Below are positions 34,068 to 43,555 of a DNA stretch of 64,000 nucleotides, in pieces. The translations under genes were made by a program, and so were the position numbers. This DNA is from JADHUC01 sp964623055 (lineage in GTDB: Bacteria > Planctomycetota > Planctomycetia > Pirellulales > Pirellulaceae): positions 111,889-175,888 of the forward strand of contig CAZURK010000003.1 in the NCBI GenBank assembly GCA_964623055.1, in the 5' to 3' direction. The notes beneath the pieces are model-generated. The model was not told where the DNA came from. It did no database searches and saw nothing but the letters and a program-made list of their open reading frames with translations. Every line of letters starts with the position of its first letter. Position 1 is the stretch's first letter.

Positions 34068-36416
34068 TCACAATTGAAGAACCTTCCATTGAACGTCCTT
34101 TCGTTTGGGCGGCACGATGACGTCCACCTTTTCGGTTTTCACGGTCACTTCCACGGTCCCGCCTTTCCTGACCCAGGCGACTTCGATGCGACCGTTGGGC
34201 GAGTCGAATGATCCCTTGGCCCACTGGAGATCGTCGGGAATGAAGGGATCGATGAGGACCTTTTCGTAGCCGGTGCTGCCGGGCGCTTGACGGATACCGA
34301 GCAGGTATTTTCCGAACCATTCCTGGATGTGCCCGAACATGCAATGGTTCAACGACGAACCGGGCCGGTCCCAGCGTTCCGACAAGGTCTTCAGCCCATG
34401 CTGCTTGAGCATGCATCCGTAGCCGGGAGGATCGGTGCGATTGATCATACGGTACACCACGTCGCTGCGGCCGGCTTCTGCAAGGGACAACACCAGGTAG
34501 CGAAAGCTCACTTCACCCGTGCTCGGACGGTATTGGTTCCTTTCAACACTTCGAACCAGGTTAGCCAGAACGGCGCCCCGATCTTGGTCCGGCACCAGAC
34601 CGAAATACAAACCGAAGGCCAGCGCGCATTGACTGCCAGTGGCCACGGTCTTGTTCTTCCTGTCGTAGTAGGACGCCAGGAAATTGCGGCGCACTTCTTC
34701 CGACAGTTCTTTCCACTTCCGCGCCTCGGCCACCTTGCCTTGCATCGCGGCCGTCTCCCGAAGAATTCGCGCATTGTCGTAAAGCATGCACGTGGCGGGC
34801 AACTCGGGTGGCGTCAGTTGTGACGGCCCGACGTGCCCCTTCTCGGGCGTCCAGTCATACCAATCGCCCAATCCACCTTTGACTAGCCCCGCCTCGTTGC
34901 GCGTACCGGCCAGGTAGTCGGTGTAGCGGGCCATTGTCGAGTACTGCTCGCGGAGAATGTGCTCTTCGCCATACCAGCGATGGATGAGCCACGGAAGCTG
35001 CACGGACGCGCTGCCCCACTCCGGGGATTCGAAGAATCCACTCTTGAACCGTACGAACTCCGGCGCGATGTCGGGAATCAATCCATTTTCCAACTGCGAG
35101 TCGGTGGTGTCGCGGCAGATCTTACGGTACAGCCCTCCCATGTCGTAGTTCAAGAGGATCGACGGCCCCATGAGATGCGACACTTCGAGCCAGCCCAACT
35201 TTTCCCGATGCGGGCAGTCGGTCAGCACGTGCTGCAAGTTGCTGGCCACGGAACGGTTAATCATGGCGTCGATGTCATTCAGCAGCGGGTTGCTGCAGGC
35301 GAACGCGCCGATCCGCGGCCCGCAACTGCTGACAAAATCCGCCCCCACGTGGACCAGTTCCGGCAACTCACCGGTATTCTTGACGTCATCTCCCCAAGCA
35401 ACACCGCTGACGTAGAGGTACTGGAAACTGAAATAGGTGAAGCGAGGTGCGAAGTGCTCCGGCTCGGCATTCCCTTTTAGCGTGCAGGTGTAGGAGTGCC
35501 CCTGCCACGGCTGGCCTTTGCGTTCCGCGGTCTCGATTGTCACTCGGCTACCGGCGTTGCCTTTCACCTTGATCACCGGACGCGACGATAGATTCTCGCC
35601 CAGGTCGACCTCGTATCGCCCGTCTTTCAGCTTCGTGACCGACGCCGGTTCAAGATGTCGAATTACCTTGATGGGCGGTGAGGTTGCCGGGCGCAACTTG
35701 CCGCCAGGCCCATCGACCACCTTCACGGGTTTCCAGTGGCCATCATCAAAACCGGGTTTGTCCCAGCCGGGCTGTTCGGTGCGTGCGTCGTAGTCCTCGC
35801 CGCCGTAGATACAACTGAATGCAATGGGGCCGTCATCGGTTTTCCAGGTATCGTCGCTGGTAATGATCAGCTTTTTCTTGCCCTGCGAAACCACCAGGCA
35901 CAGGGTGAGCTTCGGCGGACCGAAGGATCCGACAAACTTGGCATACCGGCCGCCCGGGACATTGTACATGCCGTTGCCGAGCATAACTCCGATGACGTTT
36001 TCGCCGGGTTTCAGAAGTCTGGCAACGTCGAAACGAACGTAGTAACACGTGTCGGCATAGTCGGACCATGGCGGGTCGAGAAAATGGTCCCCGACCTTCT
36101 CACCGTTGACCGACAATTCGAAATGTCCAAGGCCGCAGACCGCCACCTGCGCGCATGATATCGCGGTTCCATCGAGAACGAAGGACTTACGAAAGATCGG
36201 CAATGGCACGTTGGGTCCGACAGGCGGGCGGACGTTCCCGTGCACATGCACGCCCGGCATCCCGATCGAGGGTGCTTTGCCCCCGGCCGAGGCAATCCAT
36301 TCCGCGTTCGTAATGGGAATGGGGTCTTTTTCTGCGGCCGTAGCATCCCGCGGTGAAGACGATGCGAGCAAAATCCCCAGGAACAAAAGACCTGTCTTGG
36401 TGAAACGTGAACTCAT
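34068..36416 (-). CDS. Secreted GH78 alpha-L-rhamnosidase
   Basis: Removes terminal alpha-L-rhamnose. The 782-residue protein has a signal peptide (TGLLFLGILLASSSPRDATA). Its N-terminal beta-sandwich domains contain VAVCGLGHFELSVNGEKVGD and LGNGMYNVPGGRYAKF. The catalytic (alpha/alpha)6 barrel carries the GH78 signature LTDCPHREKLGWLEVSH, DYLAGTRNEAGLVKGGLGDW and SLNHCMFGHIQEWFGKYLLG. A C-terminal sandwich follows. The ATG lies 10 bases after the GH106 stop with GGAGA in the gap, and the gene is followed after two bases by the FAD oxidoreductase, so these three are translationally coupled. Confidence 0.9.
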   Translation of the reverse strand: MSSRFTKTGLLFLGILLASSSPRDATAAEKDPIPITNAEWIASAGGKAPSIGMPGVHVHGNVRPPVGPNVPLPIFRKSFVLDGTAISCAQVAVCGLGHFELSVNGEKVGDHFLDPPWSDYADTCYYVRFDVARLLKPGENVIGVMLGNGMYNVPGGRYAKFVGSFGPPKLTLCLVVSQGKKKLIITSDDTWKTDDGPIAFSCIYGGEDYDARTEQPGWDKPGFDDGHWKPVKVVDGPGGKLRPATSPPIKVIRHLEPASVTKLKDGRYEVDLGENLSSRPVIKVKGNAGSRVTIETAERKGQPWQGHSYTCTLKGNAEPEHFAPRFTYFSFQYLYVSGVAWGDDVKNTGELPELVHVGADFVSSCGPRIGAFACSNPLLNDIDAMINRSVASNLQHVLTDCPHREKLGWLEVSHLMGPSILLNYDMGGLYRKICRDTTDSQLENGLIPDIAPEFVRFKSGFFESPEWGSASVQLPWLIHRWYGEEHILREQYSTMARYTDYLAGTRNEAGLVKGGLGDWYDWTPEKGHVGPSQLTPPELPATCMLYDNARILRETAAMQGKVAEARKWKELSEEVRRNFLASYYDRKNKTVATGSQCALAFGLYFGLVPDQDRGAVLANLVRSVERNQYRPSTGEVSFRYLVLSLAEAGRSDVVYRMINRTDPPGYGCMLKQHGLKTLSERWDRPGSSLNHCMFGHIQEWFGKYLLGIRQAPGSTGYEKVLIDPFIPDDLQWAKGSFDSPNGRIEVAWVRKGGTVEVTVKTEKVDVIVPPKRKDVQWKVLQL

Positions 36417-36426
36417 GGAATTCTCC

Positions 36427-39400
36427 TCATCTTGTGCTGTCGATACTTAGCGTTACCGGTCCCAGAAGACCTGATGGCTCTAGTTTCCAGTTCTTGGTGA
36501 CGCTGATGTTCGTCCGGGTCAGGCGTTTGTCTTCGGATAATTCCCGATCGCCGATCAGGCGGTTACGCCATGAGTTGACGACCATGACCTCCAACTTGTT
36601 CTCGCCGCGTTTGACGGCCTTGCTGACATCGGCTCGGAACGGTGGTCGCCACACCACGCCGAGATCTGTTCCGTTGAGCCTTACCCGGGCGATGCCGATA
36701 TCATTGACCTGACCGAGTTCGATGGCGAGGCGGTTGCTGGCCGGATCGTGGTCGATCTCGAAGGTGGTCCAGTAGACGGCCTTGCCGGAATAGAACTTGA
36801 TCCCAGGATCTTTGTGCTCGGTCCAGTCTGTCAGGGAATCGAAGCGGACCGGTTGCTCGGGTCCACCCCACTTTGCGTCGAAAGTGACATCCCACGGCCC
36901 GGCAATTGCTTGCGTCTGCCGCCAGGTCGGAAAGTTCGGGCCATCGCTCCGATCGCTCGACGACGCCTTTCGGAACACCACGAAGATGCTGCCGTAGGGA
37001 TCGAACTCCAACGGCACCTGGGTGCACCCGTCGACAAACTTGAATGTAGCGGCTTCTCGAATGGATCCATCCACGGCGTCCCAGAATTCTGGAATCCGGC
37101 CATGACAACGGAATATCGCATCCGCGTTCACGGCTTTGCCATTCGGCTCGGATAGAAAATACACATCCGCATCGTCGATCCGGTAATGGATCCAATTGAT
37201 AGCCGAAGCAACCAGCTTATCCTGAAACGTCACATCAGAAACGATGCCATCGGCATGCAGCAGATCGCGGGCGGGCATCCCCCAGGCCACGCGCCCTGGG
37301 CCGACCCGGCGGGTTCCTCTTGCGTTGTCCGCCAAGTCCTCCGGCCCCCAAAGACCGTCAGCCAGCTTTCGAAACTCCTCCCTGCCTTCCGCACCACCTT
37401 CCAGGCTAACCGCACGCAGGGGTTCGGGCCCCAGAACCGTAGCACCGGCGCGAACCAGCTTGTCCACCTTCTTCAGTGCTCCCAGCGATAGCACGCGATG
37501 GTCAGGCAGAACGAGCACGCGATATTCCATGCCCGAAGGTAGCGTGAGCCGCCCGTTCTCCACCGTCAAGCTGGAAAGCAACAGTTCCTCGCTGAGCACG
37601 TCATAGTCAAAGTCCGGCAAAGCGCCCGCCGGGTCAGATTCCTTGAGGGTGGCAATGTTTGGGATGTGATCACCGTAGTAGTAAACCACATCGGCCACGA
37701 AATCGCCCTGCTGCGCGAGATACTGGCAGCGCTTGAAATAGTTGATCAACACCGGGGCTTCGTCCCACCAAGTCACTTGGGGATTGAAATGCGTGCCGGC
37801 AAAGTACTCCTGGCCCGGGGTGCCCATCTCTTTCGGAGAGCAAGTGAACGTGTGCGTGAATAGCAGATTCAAACCCGCGCAGAACTCGTGATCAAAGCTT
37901 GGTTTCATCGCCGACCAGGGTACATCATTCCAATGCGGGCCGATTGTGGTGAAGCCCTCGGCGCCAACCAGTCGTTTGCCATAGGTATGCGCGGCAGACG
38001 AGGCCTGCTTGACGAAGAAGCGATTCGACGGGTCCGGTCGATGCGGAGAAGGCGACCAGAACTCGCTCATCATCAGTTCGCTGCGACCATAGTTCTTGAG
38101 TCCGTCCAGCGGTCCTGCGTGCGGGCCGGAGCACTCGGGGTGGGTCGCCATGCCGTGGTTCCGTGCCAGCTTGGCCAGATGACCGTAGTGGTCGGCCACC
38201 CGGTCGCCGATGGTCTTGCGGAAGTCGGCGAGAAAGGCGTTCGAATCCTCGCGGCTGTCGACTACGTACCCCGCCAAGACGGCTAGCCAGGGAAGAGGAT
38301 CGTAGCCACGGTTCTCCCAAAACGTCCGATCGAAGCCCGGCGTCCAGTTCATGCCGCCGCCTTCCCAGCTATCGGTATGGACGTACCGCAGAGTCGTTCC
38401 CGCCATGGGACCGATGGCCTCGAACAACGGCTCAATGTTCCGACTCCAATAAGCGTCAAGCGAATTCGAGTTCATGTAGTCCAGCACGCGGCCGCCCCAT
38501 CCGGCACTCTGGGTAGAAACATGCGCGCCGGTGGCGGTGTGACCGATGCGAAAGATCATCCAGTCGCCCTCCGGAACCTCCCAGTGGAGCGTTCCGTCAT
38601 CGTCCATCTTCGCGGAGAGATTGAGGATGTCCCTGCATTTCACCGCGAGCTCTCCGGGCAGCGCGGGTGTGGTGTTCAGTAGGAACCGACAATCCGGCGC
38701 CGACATGCCCAACTCCCGCGTTGCGCTCTTGAGGTGCAGGTCCTTGATGGCGCATTCACGCGGCCCATAGCCCGCGCGTCCCTGCAGCGATAGTTCCGAG
38801 ATCTTCAATGGCTCTGACAACGTCAGGAGCAGCCACTGCGGCTTTTCCCTCTCAGGGCCCTTTTCGGACACCCAGAAGGTCTCCGGCTTCCCATCCATGG
38901 CCAGCCCTTCGGGGAAGTCATGCTGCGAGGAACTGGCCTGGAGCGCGCACCCTATCTTCCCACCTGCCGCGGTCTGTGTGTTGCTTTGCGTTCCCGGAAT
39001 GGGAACCGCGATTACGGCAACGTCTCTGTAGAAATCCCTGAACCGCGGGCAGGGCAGCAACTCTTCAGAAGTCGCCGGTCCCTTGACCCCAGTCTTTGAC
39101 CAGACGAGCGTTTGTGTCGCTTCTTCCGCGGTCACGTTTGGTCCGCCAAGGTTCCAGCCGCTCTGGACATTCAAACTCAGCTCAAGATCAAGACGCTTTG
39201 CCTCCCTGCAGGTGTGCACAAACAGCTCCGTCCATTCAGGATAACCAAACACCGGCCCGGCGGGTACTCTGCGATTCCCGCGTTGGCTGCTGCCGTCCGC
39301 GTCGAAGATCAACGCCCCGCTGAACCCCTTCGCCTTCATCTCCTCCAGGTCGCGGGTGATGGCCTCCTTGGTGACGTTACTGTTGAGCCACCACCAGAAA

Positions 39401-39534
39401 CCGCGGATACCGGCACTGTGGGGCGGATTGCGAAACCCCGTGTCCAAATCACTCGTCTCGACACCGCGAGCGGGGGCTGCCATGAGGCAGCACACGATCG
39501 CGAGTGCACACGTAATGGTCTTTTCCGTCTTCAT
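36427..39534 (-). CDS. Secreted GH106-type glycoside hydrolase
   Basis: A 1035-residue exported protein of the Glyco_hydro_106 family (PF17132), mostly alpha-L-rhamnosidases. Signal peptide is MKTEKTITCALAIVCCLMAA. Family signatures include GIRGFWWWLNSNVTKEAITR, DLEEMKAKGFSGALIFDADG, SLNVQSGWNLGGPNVT, YVHTDSWEGGGMNWTPGF and HPECSGPHAGPLDGLKNYGR. The C-terminal galactose-binding-like domain has ARVRLNGTDLGVVWRPPF. First gene of the operon with GH78 and the FAD oxidoreductase. The pair GH106 + GH78 suggests two rhamnose linkages in one substrate. Confidence 0.88.
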   Translation of the reverse strand: MKTEKTITCALAIVCCLMAAPARGVETSDLDTGFRNPPHSAGIRGFWWWLNSNVTKEAITRDLEEMKAKGFSGALIFDADGSSQRGNRRVPAGPVFGYPEWTELFVHTCREAKRLDLELSLNVQSGWNLGGPNVTAEEATQTLVWSKTGVKGPATSEELLPCPRFRDFYRDVAVIAVPIPGTQSNTQTAAGGKIGCALQASSSQHDFPEGLAMDGKPETFWVSEKGPEREKPQWLLLTLSEPLKISELSLQGRAGYGPRECAIKDLHLKSATRELGMSAPDCRFLLNTTPALPGELAVKCRDILNLSAKMDDDGTLHWEVPEGDWMIFRIGHTATGAHVSTQSAGWGGRVLDYMNSNSLDAYWSRNIEPLFEAIGPMAGTTLRYVHTDSWEGGGMNWTPGFDRTFWENRGYDPLPWLAVLAGYVVDSREDSNAFLADFRKTIGDRVADHYGHLAKLARNHGMATHPECSGPHAGPLDGLKNYGRSELMMSEFWSPSPHRPDPSNRFFVKQASSAAHTYGKRLVGAEGFTTIGPHWNDVPWSAMKPSFDHEFCAGLNLLFTHTFTCSPKEMGTPGQEYFAGTHFNPQVTWWDEAPVLINYFKRCQYLAQQGDFVADVVYYYGDHIPNIATLKESDPAGALPDFDYDVLSEELLLSSLTVENGRLTLPSGMEYRVLVLPDHRVLSLGALKKVDKLVRAGATVLGPEPLRAVSLEGGAEGREEFRKLADGLWGPEDLADNARGTRRVGPGRVAWGMPARDLLHADGIVSDVTFQDKLVASAINWIHYRIDDADVYFLSEPNGKAVNADAIFRCHGRIPEFWDAVDGSIREAATFKFVDGCTQVPLEFDPYGSIFVVFRKASSSDRSDGPNFPTWRQTQAIAGPWDVTFDAKWGGPEQPVRFDSLTDWTEHKDPGIKFYSGKAVYWTTFEIDHDPASNRLAIELGQVNDIGIARVRLNGTDLGVVWRPPFRADVSKAVKRGENKLEVMVVNSWRNRLIGDRELSEDKRLTRTNISVTKNWKLEPSGLLGPVTLSIDSTR

Positions 39535-39586
39535 CTGAACCAGATTCCTTCTTCTGCACTGGGCGAATGTTTAGGATCAGGCGTGG

Positions 39587-39676
39587 CTAAGAGGCGTGAT
39601 CTGCCATGGCGGCCAATGCCGGTAGCACCAGAACCGTTTGTAGAGGCAAAAGGACTTTCAGCGTTTTCGTTGGCAC
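39587..39676 (-). pseudogene. Orphan signal-peptide reading frame
   Basis: A GTG-started frame of 29 residues, MPTKTLKVLLPLQTVLVLPA then LAAMADHAS and TAG, reads as a complete signal peptide with no mature protein. It lies just upstream of the GH106 gene. It may be a remnant of a lost exported gene, or chance. Confidence 0.25.
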
Positions 39677-39732
39677 AACGGTGCGGATCAGACGCGGCTA
39701 TTCATCGGCCGGTAACATGAATTCGTACCCGT

Positions 39733-40077
39733 CTACTTATACTCAAATGCATCAAGGTTAATGTAGGGCTCCATGCCGTCTGGGTGCCCCCAACGCGCCT
39801 GGCATACGATTCTAATGGTATGCTCTGCATGCGGCAGTCCGCTCCGTTTGAAGAGCTCAACGTTCAATTGTGGCTTGGGAGCGTACGGATTCACCTCAGA
39901 GACTAGTTTGCCATCAATGCAAGCGTCAGCGTCTCCTCCCCACGGACCTTTCGAGCCCATCCAGACGATCTCTGTGCCGGTGAACGAGAACTCAAAAGCG
40001 TAGAGGGTGCCGGCTGCCAAGAAGCAACATAGGCAAAGGGTACTTGAATACCCCACTTTCATTACGAATCTTCTCAC
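39733..40077 (-). CDS. Small secreted protein with galactose-binding-like domain
   Basis: A 114-residue protein with signal peptide MKVGYSSTLCLCCFLAAGTL (from Met 6; the ATG at 40077 adds MRRFV). The mature part, FTGTEIVWMGSKGPWGGDAD, ACIDGKLVSEVNPY, PHAEHTIRIVCQA and YINLDAFEYK, matches the beta-sandwich that usually ends larger glycoside hydrolases: a DG.l loop, HTIRIV strand and final DAFEY strand. It stands alone, so it is either a free binding module or the cut end of a larger enzyme. It lies 79 bases downstream of PQQ fusion 2. Confidence 0.6.
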   Translation of the reverse strand: MRRFVMKVGYSSTLCLCCFLAAGTLYAFEFSFTGTEIVWMGSKGPWGGDADACIDGKLVSEVNPYAPKPQLNVELFKRSGLPHAEHTIRIVCQARWGHPDGMEPYINLDAFEYK

Positions 40078-40156
40078 TGCTGGGAATGTGCTTTCTCGAC
40101 CCCGCCGCTCCCTCTCCGCGCATTGGCCCGGGATGAAAAGGTTCAGCTTTCTGTCT

Positions 40157-43100
40157 CTAAAACTCTTTCCCGGTGTTGAGGGCGATCACCGACCCGTCAC
40201 GGCAGCAGACAAACAGTTTGCCATAGGCCGCCGCCATCCCGTCCCAGACGGGCGGGGACTCCAGGTCGAGCATCTGATCCGTGGATCCGTCCCGCACCGA
40301 AACTGCCAGCAGTTTTCCTCCTTTTCGCGAAGTAAGAGATTCATTCTGTTTCTGAAGTAATCTCTTGTTTTCCACCAGGTCGAGCCCCTGGAACACGGTC
40401 TCTTCGTCAAGGAGGTCTTCCGGTCCGGCGACAAATAGCACGTTCCGGGTCTTGACGATCGCCTTGGGTCTTAACGGCGCGCTGGTCTTCCAGTAAAAAT
40501 CGAACTCCACCTTGGGCAGCCGTGCCGATCTCCACTTCCTCCAATTCATCCGGGGATCGTGCAGCTCTCGATCGCTCTTGCCCGCCTGGTAGTCCTTGGG
40601 GACTTTGTTCACCGCGAAAAGGGAATACCGAACCGGTGTACTCCACTTGCTGTACTCCGGGAACTGCCCGTAACCGTAAACCGTCGTATCGTCGAAGCTC
40701 AGAATCTTCCCGCTGGGACTGATCCTTCCCATCTCGAACCATCCCGCATCGGGCATCGAGCAACCTTCCAGGTAACTGTTGCCGTAGATCCAATACGAGC
40801 GGTGAAACCAGCTTTCGTCCAAGAACCCGGTCGCGGCGAAGAGGTGTTCCCTGCCCACTCCAATTTTCACGTCTTCATCAAAAGCACTGTTCTTCACGTG
40901 TGTACGTTTCCCGTTCAAATCAAACTGCTGGGATCGCATGTAAAGATGCTTGCCATCGCTCGCCAGGAGGTCGGGCAGGGCTACCGGCATGTTCTGGAGA
41001 GCCACATGTTGGTGCATGTCCCCGCCGTTGTTCGGATCGCGATGATCGATGGCGTTTTCAAACAGCACATCGCCGCTGTCCGCATCGACGATCGTCAGAC
41101 GCATCCCTCCGTCCAGAAAAGCAGAACGACCGGCCACGCAATAGACCTTGCCGTCCTGAACCAGCACGCTGCCCGACGATGGCCACACCGACTCCGGTTG
41201 ATTGCGGTCAAAGAGGCACAGGTCCGCGGGCGCGATCCTCCGCTTCCAAACCAGCTCGCCCGTTGTGGTCAGCAGGCGGTACAGCCAGCCATCGGCACAG
41301 CCGAGAAACAGGTTCTTCCCCCGTACGGTCGGCGGCGAGTCGATGCGCCCTCCGGCAACGTAGAGCCATTTCGCGTCGCCGGTTTCCGCGTCCAGACAAT
41401 GCAGCGTGTGTCGGTCCTTTTCCGCGAAGAAACAACGGCCGTCCGCCATCACAAGACTGGTGAGGTTTTCGTAGCCCGACGACCGCCACATCGTGGCCAA
41501 CGGCAGGGTTACCTCCATTGGTGTCGCGCCGCTGCGCCGATTGTCGTGACGGTATACGGGCCATGCGTCCGGCTCGGAATCACCCGATTGCTTCTGCACC
41601 TCATCCGAAGACGTAGCTCCCCGGACAAATGCACGGCCCTGACGCTCCCGCACAACCTGTTCCCATCGGGTATTTTGGCCGGTGACGGCGTTGAAACCGC
41701 TCAGCTTGGACTGCATGTAGCAGGCACAGGGATTGGGCGGGGCGTACAGCATGCCGTTGGCAGGCATCAAACCGTACAGGCAGGCGCCTCGCAGCCAATG
41801 ATGCAGGTGCCACTTCTGCTTCGCCTTCGGCGACACCAGCTCGGTTCCCGTCCTCGACGTGATGAAGAACTTCTCCGTGGCACAGCTCATATGGCAGCGC
41901 GAGTTCATGAAGTACACGTCGGAGTCCGTGTAGAAATCAGCGACGATCGACCCATCATTCAGATGGTATCCGGTAATCCTGCCTGTGTTCCGGCTGCCAC
42001 TCGACGGAATTCCCGGCAAAGCCATATTCGCTGCGATCGTGTGGGCCGTCCACGCAGCATCTCCAATCAAGAACAGGTCCTTGGGCGAATGTCTTCCCGA
42101 GCGGTATTGCGTCGCTTTCCAGACAACAGCCCCATCCCCCGCGGACAATGCGACCATGTTGTTGCCTGCGGCACTGCCCAGGAGGATCCGTTCTTCGCCG
42201 CAGACCAGGTTACACCCGTAGTTGGGCAGATATGACACCTTCTGTTCGGCGATCTTTTCCGAAATCCAGCTCTCTTTGCCGCTGTCCGCCCTCAGACTCA
42301 GCACTCGTTCTCCGTCAAAGACGTACACATTTCCGCAAGCACCCAGGCCAAAAGGCGCGACCGGCGTTTGTCTTTCCCAGAGCGGTTCCTGCGTGCCAAC
42401 ATCGAAAGCCATCACACGTTGGCCCCCGGTCTCCCTATTCCAGGTGAACAGGTTGCTTCTATCGCTCGGTGATCCACCCCGAATTCTCTGCTGTCTCACC
42501 TGATGCTCGCTCGACTTCGATAACAACTTCCGCTTGACGAGGAAGAGCCGATCACCATCAACGACGATCTCTTCGGTACCTTCCGTTCCGGGGAGAGTAT
42601 GCAACACGGCGCCGTTGTTCGCATCCAGGATCGACACGCCGCCGACAATATCCAGTGTGACGAACAACCGGTCTTCCTTCGCAACCAGCCGACGGGTAAC
42701 CGTCAGCGGACCGGATTTGAACGGCCACATGTGATTGAACCAATGGTCGAGCCTCTTTCTCCAGAGCACGATCCCGTTGAACCCGTCCCGGGCCACTAGG
42801 TTCCAGTCCGGTGGCAGTAGGATCGAATCGGCCTTTCCTTCGTCCATGATGTAGAACACCTTGCCCCGGGCGGAGACCATGGCGTGAAAACTGCTCATGT
42901 GCTCGTGATGACGAGTAAAACGCGGTGCGCCGGTCCATTGCAGATGCGAAAGCGGCGGGGCAATCCGCGTGTCGTTGGCCACGCGGTTGTTATCCGGTCC
43001 GTGCAAGTGGTGCGTCCACTCATCGATGTCCGGCGGCCACAACTTCTCCAGCCGGTAGTAGCCGCTGTACCGGGCACCTTCGACCGCGGCAACTCTCGCC

Positions 43101-43543
43101 AGGTCCTTCCCAATCTTCGGCGCTGCGTCTGACCCGAAGATCGCGATCCCGCCGGGAGTGAGTACGCGATGGATCTCATGCGGCGAAACTTTGATATCGC
43201 TGGATGATAAGACGACGTTGACACAGTTATCGATGAAGGGCAGGTTTTGGCCATCAAACACTTTGAATGTGACACGCTTGCCGTACTCTCCGCGAAAGGC
43301 TGGATTCCGACGCGCTTTCGCCACATTTTCAGCATTGCTGTCCAGACCCTGCACGATGACATTGGCCCGCTTCAGTAGTTCGCCCGTGGCCCTCCCGTCA
43401 CCGCAGTGCAAATGAAGCACGAAGGGCCCCGGCTGATCGTTGATCTTGCCGAGTAGTTCTTCCAAGCTGACCTCGGCTGTTGCCGCCACGGCAAAACGGG
43501 GCAGCAATGACAGTCCCAGCAGTACAACGATGATCTTATTCAT
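40157..43543 (-). CDS. Secreted methyltransferase-like/PQQ-propeller fusion, copy 2
   Basis: An 1128-residue exported protein, signal peptide MNKIIVVLLGLSLLPRFAVA. The methyltransferase-like domain has motif I LHLHCGDGR (43-51), VQGLDSNAENVAKAR and FIDNCVNVVLSSSDIKV. The propeller part contains IDEWTHHLHGPDNNRVANDT, VYRHDNRRSGATPMEVTLPL and YRLLTTTGELVWKRRIAPAD. The Cys cluster is NPCACYMQSKLSG. It ends WDGMAAAYGKLFVCCRDGSV. Compared with copy 1 it has extra residues in the KRKLLSKSSEHQVRQQRIRG loop. It lies 12 bases after the sulfatase at 43556-44929, so the two are probably one operon. Confidence 0.85.
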   Translation of the reverse strand: MNKIIVVLLGLSLLPRFAVAATAEVSLEELLGKINDQPGPFVLHLHCGDGRATGELLKRANVIVQGLDSNAENVAKARRNPAFRGEYGKRVTFKVFDGQNLPFIDNCVNVVLSSSDIKVSPHEIHRVLTPGGIAIFGSDAAPKIGKDLARVAAVEGARYSGYYRLEKLWPPDIDEWTHHLHGPDNNRVANDTRIAPPLSHLQWTGAPRFTRHHEHMSSFHAMVSARGKVFYIMDEGKADSILLPPDWNLVARDGFNGIVLWRKRLDHWFNHMWPFKSGPLTVTRRLVAKEDRLFVTLDIVGGVSILDANNGAVLHTLPGTEGTEEIVVDGDRLFLVKRKLLSKSSEHQVRQQRIRGGSPSDRSNLFTWNRETGGQRVMAFDVGTQEPLWERQTPVAPFGLGACGNVYVFDGERVLSLRADSGKESWISEKIAEQKVSYLPNYGCNLVCGEERILLGSAAGNNMVALSAGDGAVVWKATQYRSGRHSPKDLFLIGDAAWTAHTIAANMALPGIPSSGSRNTGRITGYHLNDGSIVADFYTDSDVYFMNSRCHMSCATEKFFITSRTGTELVSPKAKQKWHLHHWLRGACLYGLMPANGMLYAPPNPCACYMQSKLSGFNAVTGQNTRWEQVVRERQGRAFVRGATSSDEVQKQSGDSEPDAWPVYRHDNRRSGATPMEVTLPLATMWRSSGYENLTSLVMADGRCFFAEKDRHTLHCLDAETGDAKWLYVAGGRIDSPPTVRGKNLFLGCADGWLYRLLTTTGELVWKRRIAPADLCLFDRNQPESVWPSSGSVLVQDGKVYCVAGRSAFLDGGMRLTIVDADSGDVLFENAIDHRDPNNGGDMHQHVALQNMPVALPDLLASDGKHLYMRSQQFDLNGKRTHVKNSAFDEDVKIGVGREHLFAATGFLDESWFHRSYWIYGNSYLEGCSMPDAGWFEMGRISPSGKILSFDDTTVYGYGQFPEYSKWSTPVRYSLFAVNKVPKDYQAGKSDRELHDPRMNWRKWRSARLPKVEFDFYWKTSAPLRPKAIVKTRNVLFVAGPEDLLDEETVFQGLDLVENKRLLQKQNESLTSRKGGKLLAVSVRDGSTDQMLDLESPPVWDGMAAAYGKLFVCCRDGSVIALNTGKEF

Positions 43544-43555
43544 CCGTGCGTTCTC

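Noticed and set aside
40559..42235. Long plus-strand open frame (558 codons)
   Set aside because: It is antisense to PQQ fusion 2, has no family features and reflects GC-rich codon bias.
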